Below, in pieces: positions 9,645-20,251 of a stretch of 64,000 nt of DNA; the first letter of the stretch is position 1, and the number at the start of each line of letters is the position of its first letter. The stretch covers positions 185,452 to 249,451 of the forward strand of contig CAKOGP040001969.1 in assembly GCA_933822405.4 (NCBI GenBank), written 5' to 3'. The translations under genes were made by a program, and so were the position numbers. Under the pieces are notes generated by a model. The model was not told where the DNA came from and searched no databases. It saw only the letters and a program-made list of their open reading frames with translations. This DNA is from Cylindrotheca closterium (Eukaryota; Bacillariophyta; Bacillariophyceae; Bacillariales; Bacillariaceae).

Positions 9645-11960
9645 AAAAATCCTAATAGTAGTCCTATACTGTATAAATAATACTATGATGATAGCTGCTG
9701 GCCATTAATACCAATATTATAGACTCCTGCTCCTGACTACATGGTGTACGTCTGTCAAGGACGAATGGGCCAGATGATGATGCTGGATTTATTATATAGT
9801 TCCATCTTCCTCTAGTCCTAGCATCAGCTAGTATCCTATGCTACAAGAACTCCTCTGCTGTTGTGTGACCTTACTACTGCCAAGGGACAGGGACAATATG
9901 AACAGCCACATACCACTAAATGAACCAGGTGCATGAAATTGGAGCAACAACATTTACGCAAAAACCACAACCGCAAAAAAGACCATGGACTGGGCGGAAG
10001 ACGATGTCCTCTTATGAGCAGGCCACCAAAGAAGATTTCTTATCCACTACTAGAGCAGCAAGTGGATGGATTGGATTACATGTGTGCTGATCATTACTAT
10101 AGGAGGTACCATACGATACTATCCTCTTGACAAAATACCATGGGTGGTTGCTGGTAGTTCTAGTGGTATATGTTCAGCAATGCAAGAATGCAATGGATGT
10201 CGTTCAGATTCCTCAGCATGATCATTGCGCCGCTGGCCATGTAGTAGCAGGTTATGCAAATAATAAGTTTTTGAGGTTGGGGATTTTGATGATCCTGATG
10301 ATCCAGACTATAATGTCGTTCATGCAAAAGGGATCAGCAGATTGCACATCAACGACGGCCGTGGGTTGGCTGCCTCCTCCTAAAAGCGACTATGACTACT
10401 GCTAGAAAATTGTTGGAAAGAATTGAGGCAGCAACAAGCGGGTGTAATGTAATGAAGAGTATACTAGTTGTACTAATGACAAGAATGATAATAATTGTCA
10501 TAGATCATGCATCATGATTCTTCCAGTTTGGCTCCATCCCTCCCATTGGCATTACTATTGTATTTCAGTTTATGAACCCAATACAGTAAGTCTATTTTCA
10601 TGTTTCTCACTTGTTTTCTCGAAAACACTATCACATTATATTTACCAATAGTCTGACCATCACCTCCCACAGACATGGAATAATTCCCAAATTTACGCAA
10701 GTTCAAATACTATGTTATACTGCTGTATGATACGATAGTCACTATTTGTAGCTAGAAGTCGGCAACTGAATTGAAGCTTTAAAGAACACTTGAAGAAAAA
10801 GTAAAAGAGCTGACAGCTCCCATAGATACGCCGTGACTGTACATATACTAAATCTGAAGGGACGAGGCCAACATTTCTCCCTAGCCTGCAATTTGAAAAG
10901 GAGCAGCACTTGCATTAAATGAAGATGGTGCTTGGTTTTTGTGTCACAGCATGTGGTGTGGAAGTAGTCTACTGACAGGTATTTAGATCCATTATATGAT
11001 TTTGGTGCTGGTACTGGTACACTGGTCCCTCCGTTTTTGATTTGTGCTGCCACGACATCAGTGTGTGGAACATCAATATTATCAAACTAGACAATAGAGC
11101 AAAACCTGAAAAGCAACAAAGCAGTTGCCGCCTTGTAGCTAGAATGATTACGTGGTGCAAAATGAAAAGCAGGTGCTGCCAACAAGGGACGATGGTGGCG
11201 GAACAAGAGGCAATAGCCCCATCTTGTACGATATGACCTTCTTTGATTAAAAATCTTAAAATTTGAATATGCACCATTTGCTCACAGTGTATAGACCAGA
11301 GTTGTATCCGTTTTAGATTCCAAATTTTGGTCTAGAAGGGGTCAACAGGAAACCAGAGCCGGGAATCTCATTTCTGCCGCAGCATTGCAAACATCATCCA
11401 AAGTTGATATAGACAGGTATATTGATAACTTTTGTTGGGGTCTTCCCGTGTCTGGATACCGACACGGAGATTCTTGGCCACTTCTGGCTGGATTGCATTC
11501 TGAATCGACGACAAATGACAAGTAGGTGCAATTCAATCACTTCTACCTTAAATTCTCCCATTCCAAGCCGCCAAACCTTGTTAGATATACCCATGGAAGT
11601 AAAATAAGTTTTAGACTAAGGAAGTTTGAGGAAATTAGGCCAACAATTCGACAATTCCAGAATTTTCAACAAACTTACCTCTTTTCTGACCCCATTTTGG
11701 CCTCATGATACTTGATGTAGGCCGAATCATTGCCTTGGTCCCAAAAAATCCAAGCCTTTGGTATCCAAGGGAGACTCTGGTGTATTGTTGAATGGATAGC
11801 TGTCCCAATGGCGGCCACAGGGACCTTCAGAGCGGCTGAGAACGGACAGCACCAGTCCTAATAGTAGTCCTATAGTAGCTGCTGGTCAATGTCATTATTA
11901 TAGACTCCTGCTGGCTATGTCTGTCAAGGACAAATGAGCCAGATAATATCATTATTATGA
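9645..11960. repeat. Diverged direct repeats (about 110-130 bp) flanking 2.1 kb
   Basis: 9645-9775 and 11848-11960 both read tcctaatagtagtccta, then agctgctgg, attatagactcctgct, tgtctgtcaaggac.aatg and gccaga in the same orientation. The 2.1 kb between them has no recognisable ORF. This could be an old LTR-like or segmental duplication; no primer-binding site or polypurine tract was identified. Confidence 0.65.
11400..11830. repeat. Dispersed repeat, copy 2 (related to 2880-3330)
   Basis: Same-orientation, gapped similarity to 2880-3330, including tctggataccgacac, aattaggcc, aaacttacct and atggcggccac. Non-coding. Confidence 0.6.
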
Positions 11961-12223
11961 TATTAAATCACTTCATGATTTGAAGCTTCAATGCTGATGC
12001 TAACATAACTTTCACTCGATCGAAAGACAGCATACCTATATTATTACAAGAAATGATTGCTACCGTACAATCCTGAACGCCATTCATTCGGTCCACATGA
12101 GACTAGCTAGTATTAAAATGGCTATTGTTTTGCGTATAGACTAGACAAAGAGTGAACATCATAGTATGGTTGTCTCAGTTCAATTCCATCCTCGCCGTCG
12201 CATCACACAACTCTCTCAAGTGA

Positions 12224-13570
12224 TTATTGAATGATCATCATTTGTACAAAGTCATCAATGGTCTCCCTTTGTTCTGGAGAGGCTCCCAACTTTGGTAGTT
12301 TGTTTGTGATTGGTTTCAGAATCAAACTTATTGTTTCAGTCTTTGAATCGCTGCTGCCATGATCATAGTTATCATCATTGTCATCATCACCGTTGTGATA
12401 AAATATACTCACTGCCTTTGCAACCCTTGTCAAAACCTCATTGTTGATACTAGTACTACTACTAGTACTACTATTGTCTGGCAACAACAGCAAGGCTTTG
12501 CTCCATTTCTCGCGCATGGCTCCTTCGGTAAAGCGGAAAATGCAAAGCGAGAATACAGAAGACTTGTTGACATTGGCCTCATCGCCCTGAAACAAGATAG
12601 TATCAATTCGCTCCAATGCTTCCTTCACCAAATTAGAATATTCCTCATGCTTTAAAGGATTAGAAATCACCTTGCGGATTTCAGCCTTCCACAATACATT
12701 CAACAGTCCGGCAGCATTCCAATAATCCGCTTTCATTGCTTCTGACATAGTTCCCCACAGACTACCATTGACAATTAAAGCATGCAACTTGGCGTCATCT
12801 TTGAGATACAAGTAGGATAGTGCCAAATGAAATTCCATGTGTCCCTTCATGAAAAAGTTGCAATCTTCAAACTTTGGTCTGTGCAAGATCAGCCAGTTGG
12901 CGCACTGTTCATGAAAACCTTGAGACGTCAACGCATGGGCTACGGCATGGATGGTCCAAGGGTCGTCCATGCCACTAGCAATGGCGGTTCTGGCAATCGA
13001 TTCGGCTTGTTTGGAATCACCCGACATATAATGGGCAAACGCCAAGATACCACCACAAAAGGGCGTGTCTTGAATATTGGCCTCCAATACTTTGGACGCC
13101 TCCAACATGCTGCCCGTGCAGGCCATCCAAAAGGCAATGTTGACGGCACGTTCGGTAAAGAATGCTTTCAATAATGATTGTGAATGTGAGCAAGCAGCAG
13201 TAGCCTGTCGAAAACTAATCAACGCTTCGGTGAATTTTCCCACATTCAATGACTGCAATCCCTCGGCAAAGGACTGATGCATATTATCATTATCATCTGA
13301 TTGTTCTTGTTCTTGTTTTTGTCGTTGCGTCGAGAGCTGTTCCAGGCAAGACTTGACTATTTCTTGAGACTTCGCGGATTCACCTAAATTCCACAAGGAA
13401 TCGGCTTGGAACAATAGCAAAGTCCGATGTTGTGAATCATCATCACTTTCATTCATCATCAGCTCATCTACTCCCTCATCGTGCTGTTTTGGCGAAAGCT
13501 CATAAGGCTGCCTCATGCCTAATATGGCTGAAATATAATCATGTAGTTCATTTGGTAACTCTGTTTGCAT
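12224..13570 (-). CDS. TTC38: TTC38-like tetratricopeptide repeat protein, 448 aa
   Basis: Intronless ORF with ATG at 13570. Helical repeats run through the protein. The best marker is residues about 200-290: DDPWTIHAVAHALTSQG, then CNFFMKGHMEFHLAL and DYWNAAGLLNVLWK. These match in order and spacing the hallmark DPWAxHAVAHVxEMQG, CNFLAGHNWWHxAL and DxxDAASLLxRL blocks of the TTC38 family found from bacteria to mammals. Length is close to the usual 450-470. The TTC38 family is poorly characterised; no enzyme activity is established. The Trp-His pair of the NWWH block is replaced here by Glu-Phe-His, so any function depending on it may differ. No targeting peptide is seen, so a cytosolic location is likely. 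It lies tail-side of the next minus-strand gene with 314 bp between them. Confidence 0.82.
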   Translation of the reverse strand: MQTELPNELHDYISAILGMRQPYELSPKQHDEGVDELMMNESDDDSQHRTLLLFQADSLWNLGESAKSQEIVKSCLEQLSTQRQKQEQEQSDDNDNMHQSFAEGLQSLNVGKFTEALISFRQATAACSHSQSLLKAFFTERAVNIAFWMACTGSMLEASKVLEANIQDTPFCGGILAFAHYMSGDSKQAESIARTAIASGMDDPWTIHAVAHALTSQGFHEQCANWLILHRPKFEDCNFFMKGHMEFHLALSYLYLKDDAKLHALIVNGSLWGTMSEAMKADYWNAAGLLNVLWKAEIRKVISNPLKHEEYSNLVKEALERIDTILFQGDEANVNKSSVFSLCIFRFTEGAMREKWSKALLLLPDNSSTSSSTSINNEVLTRVAKAVSIFYHNGDDDNDDNYDHGSSDSKTETISLILKPITNKLPKLGASPEQRETIDDFVQMMIIQ

Positions 13571-13884
13571 CGTGGTGGTCCTGGGTGTGATCTAGCAGTA
13601 CCATCGATCTCACAATATGATAATGATATATAGATGATGATGATGATGATGATGATGATAGACGCTGATTTTTATTTTCGGTCGCGTCGGATTTTGATTG
13701 CATGATTCCTGCAACGCGATTCATTCCCGAATATACCGGTACCGCGGTAGTATAATACCGCGGTAGGTATATACCGACTATTGAAGAATTGAAATCCTGA
13801 AAGGAAGAATTTTTAAAACGGAGCGCCATATAAACTGAATGATATAAATACAGCACTTATTTATGATAATTGTTAGTGATACTA
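13571..13884. other. Intergenic region with GAT microsatellite and paired palindromes
   Basis: A gat run at 13634-13660 is followed by accgcggta motifs at about 13740 and 13757 around a short TA-rich centre, inside a larger ataccgg...taccg inverted arrangement (13733-13775). This is upstream DNA of the TTC38-like gene and may carry its promoter. Confidence 0.5.
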
Positions 13885-15573
13885 CTACAGCTGTCCTCTT
13901 CGTTCCATTTCATCCGCTTGCTGTCTCCATTCTTTCAGTGATTTTCTAGGCATCTCTTGCATCACGTCATAGCCTGGGTCATCGTAATCATCAAAATCCC
14001 CATCCTCAAAGTTTGCATTTGCATCACCGTCACCGCCTTCTTCATCCCAACTGGCAGCATAACCTACATTATAACTGCTATCGCCATATTCATCTTCGTA
14101 CATGACTGATGCTGAATCCTGGATCCAGTCGTACCCTTGATTGTAGACGACATCTTCCCCATCGTCAAAGAATTCGGATTTTTCTTGTTCGTCTTCTGCT
14201 CGTGCCTTGGCCCCTTGTTCCAATAGTTTGGTGCGCAATTCTGCCACACCACCCTCACATGCCTCCATGATGATTCTCCACAAATCCTTGATCCCTTCTC
14301 CCGTCGTACTACTGACACAAAGTGGTTGTCCTTCCGGCAATCCCAATTCTTGTTGAATTTCATACAGTGCCTTTTCCAGTTCCAATGGCAGTTCTTCCAT
14401 AGTAGAAATGGGACTAGAAGTAATCTTGTCCACCTTGGTTGCCACCACAATGATAGGAACTCCACTGTCGTACAAGGCCGCCAATACCGCCTTGTCGTCG
14501 TCGCTGGGCACTCGTCGAATGTCGACCAGCAAAATCCCCAACATGAGTTCCTTGCGTTCGGCCAAATACCGTTCGGCGGCCATTTGGACCGCTTCCTTGT
14601 TGTCTTTGGACAGTTTGGCGTATCCAAAACCTGGCAAGTCGACCAGGCCCATCAGACACTTTGGCGCCTTTTTCTTATTGGCCGCCGAATTTCCTCCACC
14701 TCGGTACAAACCATACAAGTTCACGGAAGCTGTCGCTCCGGGCGTCTTGCCCACTCGAGCTTGATCGGACTGGACGAGTCTATTCAATAAGGAAGACTTT
14801 CCGACGTTACTTCGACCCAAAAAGGCCACCTCGGGGGCACCCAAGGTGGGTGGGAGTTGCTTGTTCAGGTAGGCGCCCACAAATTCGACTTGGTCCTGTC
14901 GGGGTTGGGCCTTGAATCGTTTCCAGGCCACCAGTGCCTTGTCTTGGACGGACAAGAAGGATTGCGACAATTCCAATTCCAATTCGGCTTCTTGTTGCAA
15001 AGTATCGACGTTGTGAAGGCCTTCTTCCTTGGCCAATTTCCGTCGTTTCTTTTCGGCTTGGACGTTGCGCGCCATGTCTTTTTTCGAGACAACTTGCCAT
15101 GGCGGGGGTACATGAGGTTGTTTCTTTGGTTGTTGTTGTTTGGGTGGTGATGAGGATGTCAAAGTTGGATTCATTTGTTGGTCTTTTTCTCGCTTTTTCT
15201 CCGTCTTGGTTGTCTTTCGGGTCTTTTTGGGATTTCCCTTCTTGTTGGTGGGAGGGCCACTCGATTTCTTCTTTTTCTTGGTTGGACCACCACCACCACC
15301 ACCACCACCAGTAGGGCCAGCTTTCTTCTTCTTATTGCCTGCTGCTGATGCTGGTCCACTGCTTCTTCTCGCTGCATATAATGGCTGAAGTCCAAATGGT
15401 GATGCCCTTCTGCTGCTAATGTTGCTCTGGTAGCCTCCTTCTTGTGACGACGTTGATTGCAAATATGAAATGGATGACGGTGGCGTCAATAAGAGGGCAT
15501 CCGCTAATTTTATTTTCCACTGGAACGAGGACATCATCAGAAAGAAGAGTATTATTATGTGATCATGCTTCAT
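13885..15573 (-). CDS. engB: EngB/YihA/YsxC-family ribosome-assembly GTPase, probably organellar, 562 aa
   Basis: ATG at 15573 is preferred because it opens a hydrophobic leader (MKHDHIIILFFLMMSSF); the frame stays open upstream to an ATG at 15753, which would only add an unlikely charged extension. After a low-complexity Gly/Lys/Pro region, the GTPase domain begins near residue 245: GRSNVGKSS (G1, about residue 253), a TPGATASVN switch region (G2), DLPGFGYAKL (G3) and VATKVDKI (G4), the spacing and wording of EngB, a bacterial-type GTPase for late large-subunit ribosome assembly. The signal-like N-terminus and bacterial ancestry point to the plastid or mitochondrion; no clean AFAP motif is seen, so the organelle is uncertain. 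The C-terminal 100 residues are acidic and absent from bacterial EngB. Intronless. Confidence 0.9.
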   Translation of the reverse strand: MKHDHIIILFFLMMSSFQWKIKLADALLLTPPSSISYLQSTSSQEGGYQSNISSRRASPFGLQPLYAARRSSGPASAAGNKKKKAGPTGGGGGGGGPTKKKKKSSGPPTNKKGNPKKTRKTTKTEKKREKDQQMNPTLTSSSPPKQQQPKKQPHVPPPWQVVSKKDMARNVQAEKKRRKLAKEEGLHNVDTLQQEAELELELSQSFLSVQDKALVAWKRFKAQPRQDQVEFVGAYLNKQLPPTLGAPEVAFLGRSNVGKSSLLNRLVQSDQARVGKTPGATASVNLYGLYRGGGNSAANKKKAPKCLMGLVDLPGFGYAKLSKDNKEAVQMAAERYLAERKELMLGILLVDIRRVPSDDDKAVLAALYDSGVPIIVVATKVDKITSSPISTMEELPLELEKALYEIQQELGLPEGQPLCVSSTTGEGIKDLWRIIMEACEGGVAELRTKLLEQGAKARAEDEQEKSEFFDDGEDVVYNQGYDWIQDSASVMYEDEYGDSSYNVGYAASWDEEGGDGDANANFEDGDFDDYDDPGYDVMQEMPRKSLKEWRQQADEMERRGQL

Positions 15574-15937
15574 TGTGAACGAAGATGAGAGCAATAATGC
15601 TTCGGTTGGTTTTGTGTATAATATACAGTACTGTATGATGTTCTGTTTTACTATTTTATCTGATGCGATATAGACGCGATAGGATGAGATCACTGGATTT
15701 ATTGATGGATTCTGGAGAAGGCGGGTGCGCGGTGCTGTGCGCATGCATGACATCAAATACGTACGCAGTATGGACAGTTTTCTGAAACATACAGATTGAA
15801 TACCATCGTACCTGGTACCGGTGTAAACATGTATTGATCTCTTTTATATATTTTCCTGCCACCCTCCATGCTATATTACCCTATTCCACGCCTATACTCG
15901 TACTGTACCTGCGTTCTAATCATCCATCCGTCTTGAA
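15574..15937. promoter_or_regulatory. Divergent intergenic region
   Basis: 364 bp between the EngB gene (-) and the basic-protein gene (+); it must hold both promoters. TATA-like words (tgtataatatac at 15614-15625 and tttatatattt at 15843-15853) are present, but their roles are not proven. Confidence 0.4.
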
Positions 15938-16143
15938 ATGGGACGAGCTCGAAGGAATCAACGAGATGCCATTCGGAAGCAACGGGCAAAGAGGAGAAGG
16001 AAAAAAGGCGAGGATCATGACGATGAGGATGACTCGGATCATGGAAATGATGATGTTTCTGATGTTCTTCTTCCGGCAATAAGAACGACAAGTCGAAGTC
16101 GAAAGAGCATTATTGCTGCTGGTACGGGTGCAGATACTACTAC

Positions 16144-16181
<38 letters not shown>

Positions 16182-16468
16182 AGGAAGAAAAGAAGTCGAA
16201 CAATGATGAACATGGGATGGATGGGGAAACAGAGACGAAATCGCCATTGGAACGAAACGGAAACGAACAACAAATTAATGAGAAAGAAGAACAAGACTCC
16301 AATAAGGTGCCCTCCTCGACGTCAATCACCAAATGTGGAGCTACTAGCACGATTGCCAAAAAGAAGGCGCCGATGGACAAGATTGAACGTATGAGACTCA
16401 AGAAACAACAGCAAAAAGCACGGCGCAAAGAAAAAAAGGAGGCCAAAATGAAGCTGCTGCAATCGTGA
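15938..16468 (+). CDS. Small highly basic, low-complexity protein, 176 aa
   Basis: ATG at 15938 opens MGRARRNQRDAIRKQRAKRR, followed by an acidic Asp/Glu patch, a long Thr/Asn run (from the ACT/AAT microsatellite at 16134-16180), and a Lys/Arg/Gln coiled-coil-like tail (KIERMRLKKQQQKARRKEKK). The charge pattern resembles nucleolar or ribosome-assembly proteins, but I recognise no named domain. No signal peptide or membrane segment. The ORF has normal-looking codons outside the Thr run and a promoter-sized gap upstream, which supports a real gene. The Thr/Asn run is probably variable in length. Function unknown. Confidence 0.6.
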
Positions 16469-16851
16469 TGACTTTCCATGCGGTTGAATTTTCGATGAAT
16501 GAAAAGATTTGGTTTTTGCCAAATACGTTCAACAGAATCGGGATCTATCATCATGGAATATGTCTAGTATTCAGGCAATGAGAAGTGCTATCCAGCCATG
16601 ATAGAATGGTGCAACAGCGATCTTCCGTCAATCTAAATGAGTTGCCATCATCATTCATGGGAGTTTCTTCCCTGTTCACAAACATTCTTTTAAAATCTTG
16701 TTGAAGTTTGCATCCTTTTGCAACCGAAACATGTACTAGATGCGATCAGTTAATAGTTGCATGAAATAATGGGACTTTTTCGTTGGTCAAATGGCAGACA
16801 CCAATAGTCACTATTATAACAATAACAATAATATTATTCTATTACTATTGA
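16469..16851. other. Intergenic region between convergent genes
   Basis: Holds only 3' flanks; an aataa-rich tract (16816-16850) lies just past the minus-strand gene's stop and may include its polyadenylation signal. No gene seen. Confidence 0.45.
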
Positions 16852-19431
16852 TTACAGTGATTCTTCATTAATAATGGACGGTCTCTTTCGAAATAGTACG
16901 TTTCTTCGACCGGTCACTTGAAAATCATCCTGCTTCAAATCATGGCCCTCGTCCTCCTCGTCATCGGTAGGCAAGTGGAAGGTATCCACACTCCCATCCG
17001 TATCTTCCGGAAGAGGTTCCATCTTGTTGCCGCCCTTTTTCCCTAGTCCAAGATTATGACTGCCATAATAGATATCATACGATCCATCTTCAATATCATC
17101 CTTCAAATCATCATCATCATCATCATCATCGCTATCAACTCCGCCATCATCATCATTGACTAGCACTGCTCCCGAACGGGGCTTGGGTAGCATTTCGCTG
17201 TCCGAAGAAGAAGAAGAAGAAGACATGACTTCGGCATCTTCCAGATTGTCGTGAAGGTTGGGTGTCGTTGGAGGAAGTCGATAGGCCTTTCGGTCAGCAC
17301 TACTAGTAGGCTTTGGCGAGAGTGATTTCGAGACCCTGGACGACGGCCCAAACAATTGACGCTTGTAATGCTGGGGTGTTTGTGGTGCCGAGACATTCCT
17401 ACTAGCCAGGTTTGGCTTATGGGGAACAATGTTCCGAGACAATTTGCGATGAGACGATCGGACCTTTTTGGCAGTAGTACTCGAGGCTGATCTGGCTCCG
17501 AGCGACTCGAAAGAATGTTCCGATGGAGCCAAACTGTTGTTGGAAGAAATAGTCCTCAAATATGGTGGCGTCGTGTTCATGACAGCAGCAGCAGAAGCAG
17601 CCGTGCCTCGAAGGGAAGTGGATTTTGATCTTGTAGAGGTACTGAGCTGAGATATCACTGAATGCTGAGAATGTTGAGAACTTCGAGTGGTTGGTCGGCC
17701 ATCAATGACTTCATCAATACAGGGACCACCGTTGGACTGGACGGATGTGCTATTAATGGACGAAGCTGTAGAGGAAGCCCCATCGGTCACCACGGAATGG
17801 CTGCTAATGCTGGGAATTTCTTCGTACAGACGGCCCGAATGACTATTGTCCGAGTCCTCCACCACGTGTAATCCCTTCATTTTGTTCTGCAAGGCATTTT
17901 TCCGTTGTCGTTGTCTCTGTACTCGTTCTTCCTTTTCCATTTTGGACAAATGCTCGCGCATGTCCATGGTGAGTGGTTTCAAACCAATCTCGGTCAAAAA
18001 GTGCACTGCAAATTTCATATTCTTGGCATTCTGCAAGACGGAATTTGTAGTGTACGACGTCAATGTGGATGTCGTGGAAGTAAAGGATGCTCTGCTTCCA
18101 CCACCAGTACTTGCCCCACTCGCAGTATTATTGTTGTTATTATTTGTAGAAGTATTCAATAACAATACCAATCCGGCAAAGGCGTGAGAAAATTCCTGTA
18201 TTCTTCTTTGGAGACGAGGCAATGTCAAGTGTTGTGCCAGATCCTTCAGCAGAATCTTTAGAAAATACCGACATGAGGGGGTGGTAGTTTTTTCCGAAAG
18301 TTTGACAATGTCAAAGATTTGATACGAAATGGCATTGTTGACCAGCAAATGAGAAAAGAACATGGCCATATTCCTCAGTTTCCTCAGTTTCTTGGTCTCT
18401 TTGCGATAACAAGATGCAAATTTGTGCTCCAAGGCTTGTCGCCATTTGGAGCGGGCGGATCGTGTTGGAAATCGGGGAGACCGTGGAGGGAGTCCACTTT
18501 TGCTGTTGCTGCTGCTGCCGCCCAAATTGGAATGCCGGGGCGTCATATTGGTATTGTGACAGAGATGGGCCGCCACGGCCCCATAATTTTCAAAATAGAC
18601 TTGTTCTTGCGAACAGCACTTGACCAAAATATCTACCAACTCGCGTTCGTCCTTGACGTCCAACAAATCAACTTGATCCAAACACTCTTCCATACTGGTG
18701 GTTGCAAAATTGAAAATGACTGGCAAGTTTCCTCCTCCTTGAGGGATGGACCATGTCCGACCCATGGCAGAACGTCGATGCAATTCATGTGGATTGGGTC
18801 GTTGTTGTAATCCATATCGTGAAAGTCTCTGACTGTTGCTATTGAGTGTCGATTCGGAGTGGCTTTCCTCATCATCCTTAGTATTGTAGTTGTTGCCTGT
18901 CAAATTGGAAGTTCGTGAAGTGCTGGTAACATCATCCGAAGCAGAAAATCCAGTCGACAATTGAAATCTGGCATTCTTCTTCTTTTTGTTGAGCTTGTTC
19001 GTGATGTTTCTCGCAAACCCACCACCACCGAATTTTCCTCCCTTTTTCATGAGAGACGAGGAGGCGGAAGTATGTGTGGTGATGGATGCTCCCCCCGAGG
19101 CCTTTTTATGTTTCCGCCGTAATAATCTTCGTTCATTCCACCATCGAAACCCAAGATTGACCAAGTGCAAGAGTGCAATTAACAGTATAGCATCTATTAC
19201 CTCCCGGAACCAGGACTTTGCGACAGCCGTTGTGGCATCAGTCACCACTGTTTGTACAATATCATCGGCGGCTGCTTTTGTGGAAGAAGCAGCGGCGGAA
19301 GCTGTAGCAGTAGTAGCACTTGCAGATACTGATTCAGGTGTCAAGGCAGATTTGATCCGAGACAGTGTGGATGTATCCGTTTCAGCTACGTCTTCAGGGG
19401 CATTATCAGTACTTGTACTCCAAGAAAACAT
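16852..19431 (-). CDS. Membrane-anchored protein with a CWC22-like MA3 domain, 859 aa
   Basis: The start is ATG at 19431 (MFSWSTSTDN...); the longer open frame begins only at a TTG. Residues about 76-98 are a hydrophobic helix (IDAILLIALLHLVNLGF) followed by WWNERRLLRRK, a typical single membrane anchor with positive charges. Residues about 240-520 hold the conserved part: ELVDILVKCCSQEQVYFENY, ETKKLRKLRNMAMFFSHLL, KLSEKTTTPSCRYFLKILL and MKFAVHFLTEIGLKPLTMDM. These match block by block the MA3 domain of the spliceosomal factor CWC22 (CCAQQRTYEKF, ETNKLRNVAKFFAHLL, LSEETTTSSSRIFIKI, NTRFAINFFTSIGL). A Ser/Asn-rich insert splits the domain. The MIF4G half of CWC22 is absent. The C-terminal third is disordered and ends in acidic patches. 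This is not the ordinary CWC22; a membrane-tethered RNA or translation factor is inferred. Confidence 0.78.
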   Translation of the reverse strand: MFSWSTSTDNAPEDVAETDTSTLSRIKSALTPESVSASATTATASAAASSTKAAADDIVQTVVTDATTAVAKSWFREVIDAILLIALLHLVNLGFRWWNERRLLRRKHKKASGGASITTHTSASSSLMKKGGKFGGGGFARNITNKLNKKKKNARFQLSTGFSASDDVTSTSRTSNLTGNNYNTKDDEESHSESTLNSNSQRLSRYGLQQRPNPHELHRRSAMGRTWSIPQGGGNLPVIFNFATTSMEECLDQVDLLDVKDERELVDILVKCCSQEQVYFENYGAVAAHLCHNTNMTPRHSNLGGSSSNSKSGLPPRSPRFPTRSARSKWRQALEHKFASCYRKETKKLRKLRNMAMFFSHLLVNNAISYQIFDIVKLSEKTTTPSCRYFLKILLKDLAQHLTLPRLQRRIQEFSHAFAGLVLLLNTSTNNNNNNTASGASTGGGSRASFTSTTSTLTSYTTNSVLQNAKNMKFAVHFLTEIGLKPLTMDMREHLSKMEKEERVQRQRQRKNALQNKMKGLHVVEDSDNSHSGRLYEEIPSISSHSVVTDGASSTASSINSTSVQSNGGPCIDEVIDGRPTTRSSQHSQHSVISQLSTSTRSKSTSLRGTAASAAAVMNTTPPYLRTISSNNSLAPSEHSFESLGARSASSTTAKKVRSSHRKLSRNIVPHKPNLASRNVSAPQTPQHYKRQLFGPSSRVSKSLSPKPTSSADRKAYRLPPTTPNLHDNLEDAEVMSSSSSSSDSEMLPKPRSGAVLVNDDDGGVDSDDDDDDDDLKDDIEDGSYDIYYGSHNLGLGKKGGNKMEPLPEDTDGSVDTFHLPTDDEEDEGHDLKQDDFQVTGRRNVLFRKRPSIINEESL

Positions 19432-20251
19432 GGTGATTAGCGATAGGTATATATATATATATATGTCGAGCAAGTAAACGCAATCGGGAAGAATTATGGA
19501 AAAAGTAGAAACGCTTGATCCGCAAGAGAGAGAGAGAGAGATAGAAGAAGGAATCTAACTGCACCGTTCAGTGAGATGTGAACTGATGATTCTTCTGTGC
19601 TTCCGCGTGCCTGAGGATCAGAAGAATTTCTAACTTATTCCCTCTTATGCACAATCTCCAAGGTCTTCAGCATCAAGAAGATGTTGCTTGGTGGAAACAA
19701 GATTGGAAGCTCGCTATAGTTCAGGTTTTGGTCGAATTCAAATAACCTATCTGCTCTTCGCTGAGTTGTCACACTTAATTTTCAGTTCAGACTTCAGTTC
19801 GTGGACGGGCCGGAATTTTGTCGATTCATTCCATATGGAAGGCAGGCATGCCTCGCGCGTTGGAGACGGTCGATTGCTTCGATTGCTTCGAAATGCGTCT
19901 GTCGGGTATTCATATCATGTTCTACCGGGTATGCACGCGCACGCGTTATTTTCACAGCATTGGATCGATTTTGAATTTCTCATCATCAACATTGCAGGCA
20001 ACTTATAATAAGTTTCAGGTCAGTTATTTTATACGTATTGCTGTGCGGTTATTGATTCAGGACGATAATACGGAATATATGAGGCGAGTAGAAGTCTTCT
20101 AGAATACGAAGACACAACCACGGCAGCGGAACCAAAGGAAAGTTTAGACATAAGAACCACGACCTGAAGCATTCCTGAATACGTGCTGTAATATATAGAC
20201 TGCGTGTTTGGAGCATCCTCCTCTATACCGGTACTGTCAAATTTCGATAAG
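19432..20251. promoter_or_regulatory. Divergent intergenic region
   Basis: 820 bp between divergent genes. A TA run (19449-19464) sits just upstream of the MA3-protein start, and an AG run lies at 19525-19541. No ORF with support was found, and the two promoters cannot be placed exactly. Confidence 0.45.

Larger units (their letters stand above)
8188..12223. other. Long gene-free stretch, repeat-rich
   Basis: No believable coding region was found; the short ORFs lack conserved motifs and most do not start with ATG. It holds a tgtgt run near 8350-8375, a TA run near 9200-9215, the 9428-9526 minisatellite, a direct repeat pair (9645-9775 and 11848-11960) and dispersed repeat copy 2 (11400-11830). 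Confidence 0.55.

Noticed and set aside
9933..11277. Several 60-100 codon ORFs in the 10-11 kb region
   Set aside because: No shared motifs, signal peptides or splice partners; the region is repeat-flanked and AT-rich.
15574..15756. Upstream extension of EngB to 15753
   Set aside because: It would place charged residues before a good signal-like leader at 15573; the first codon of the longest frame is TTG, and the DNA is promoter-like.
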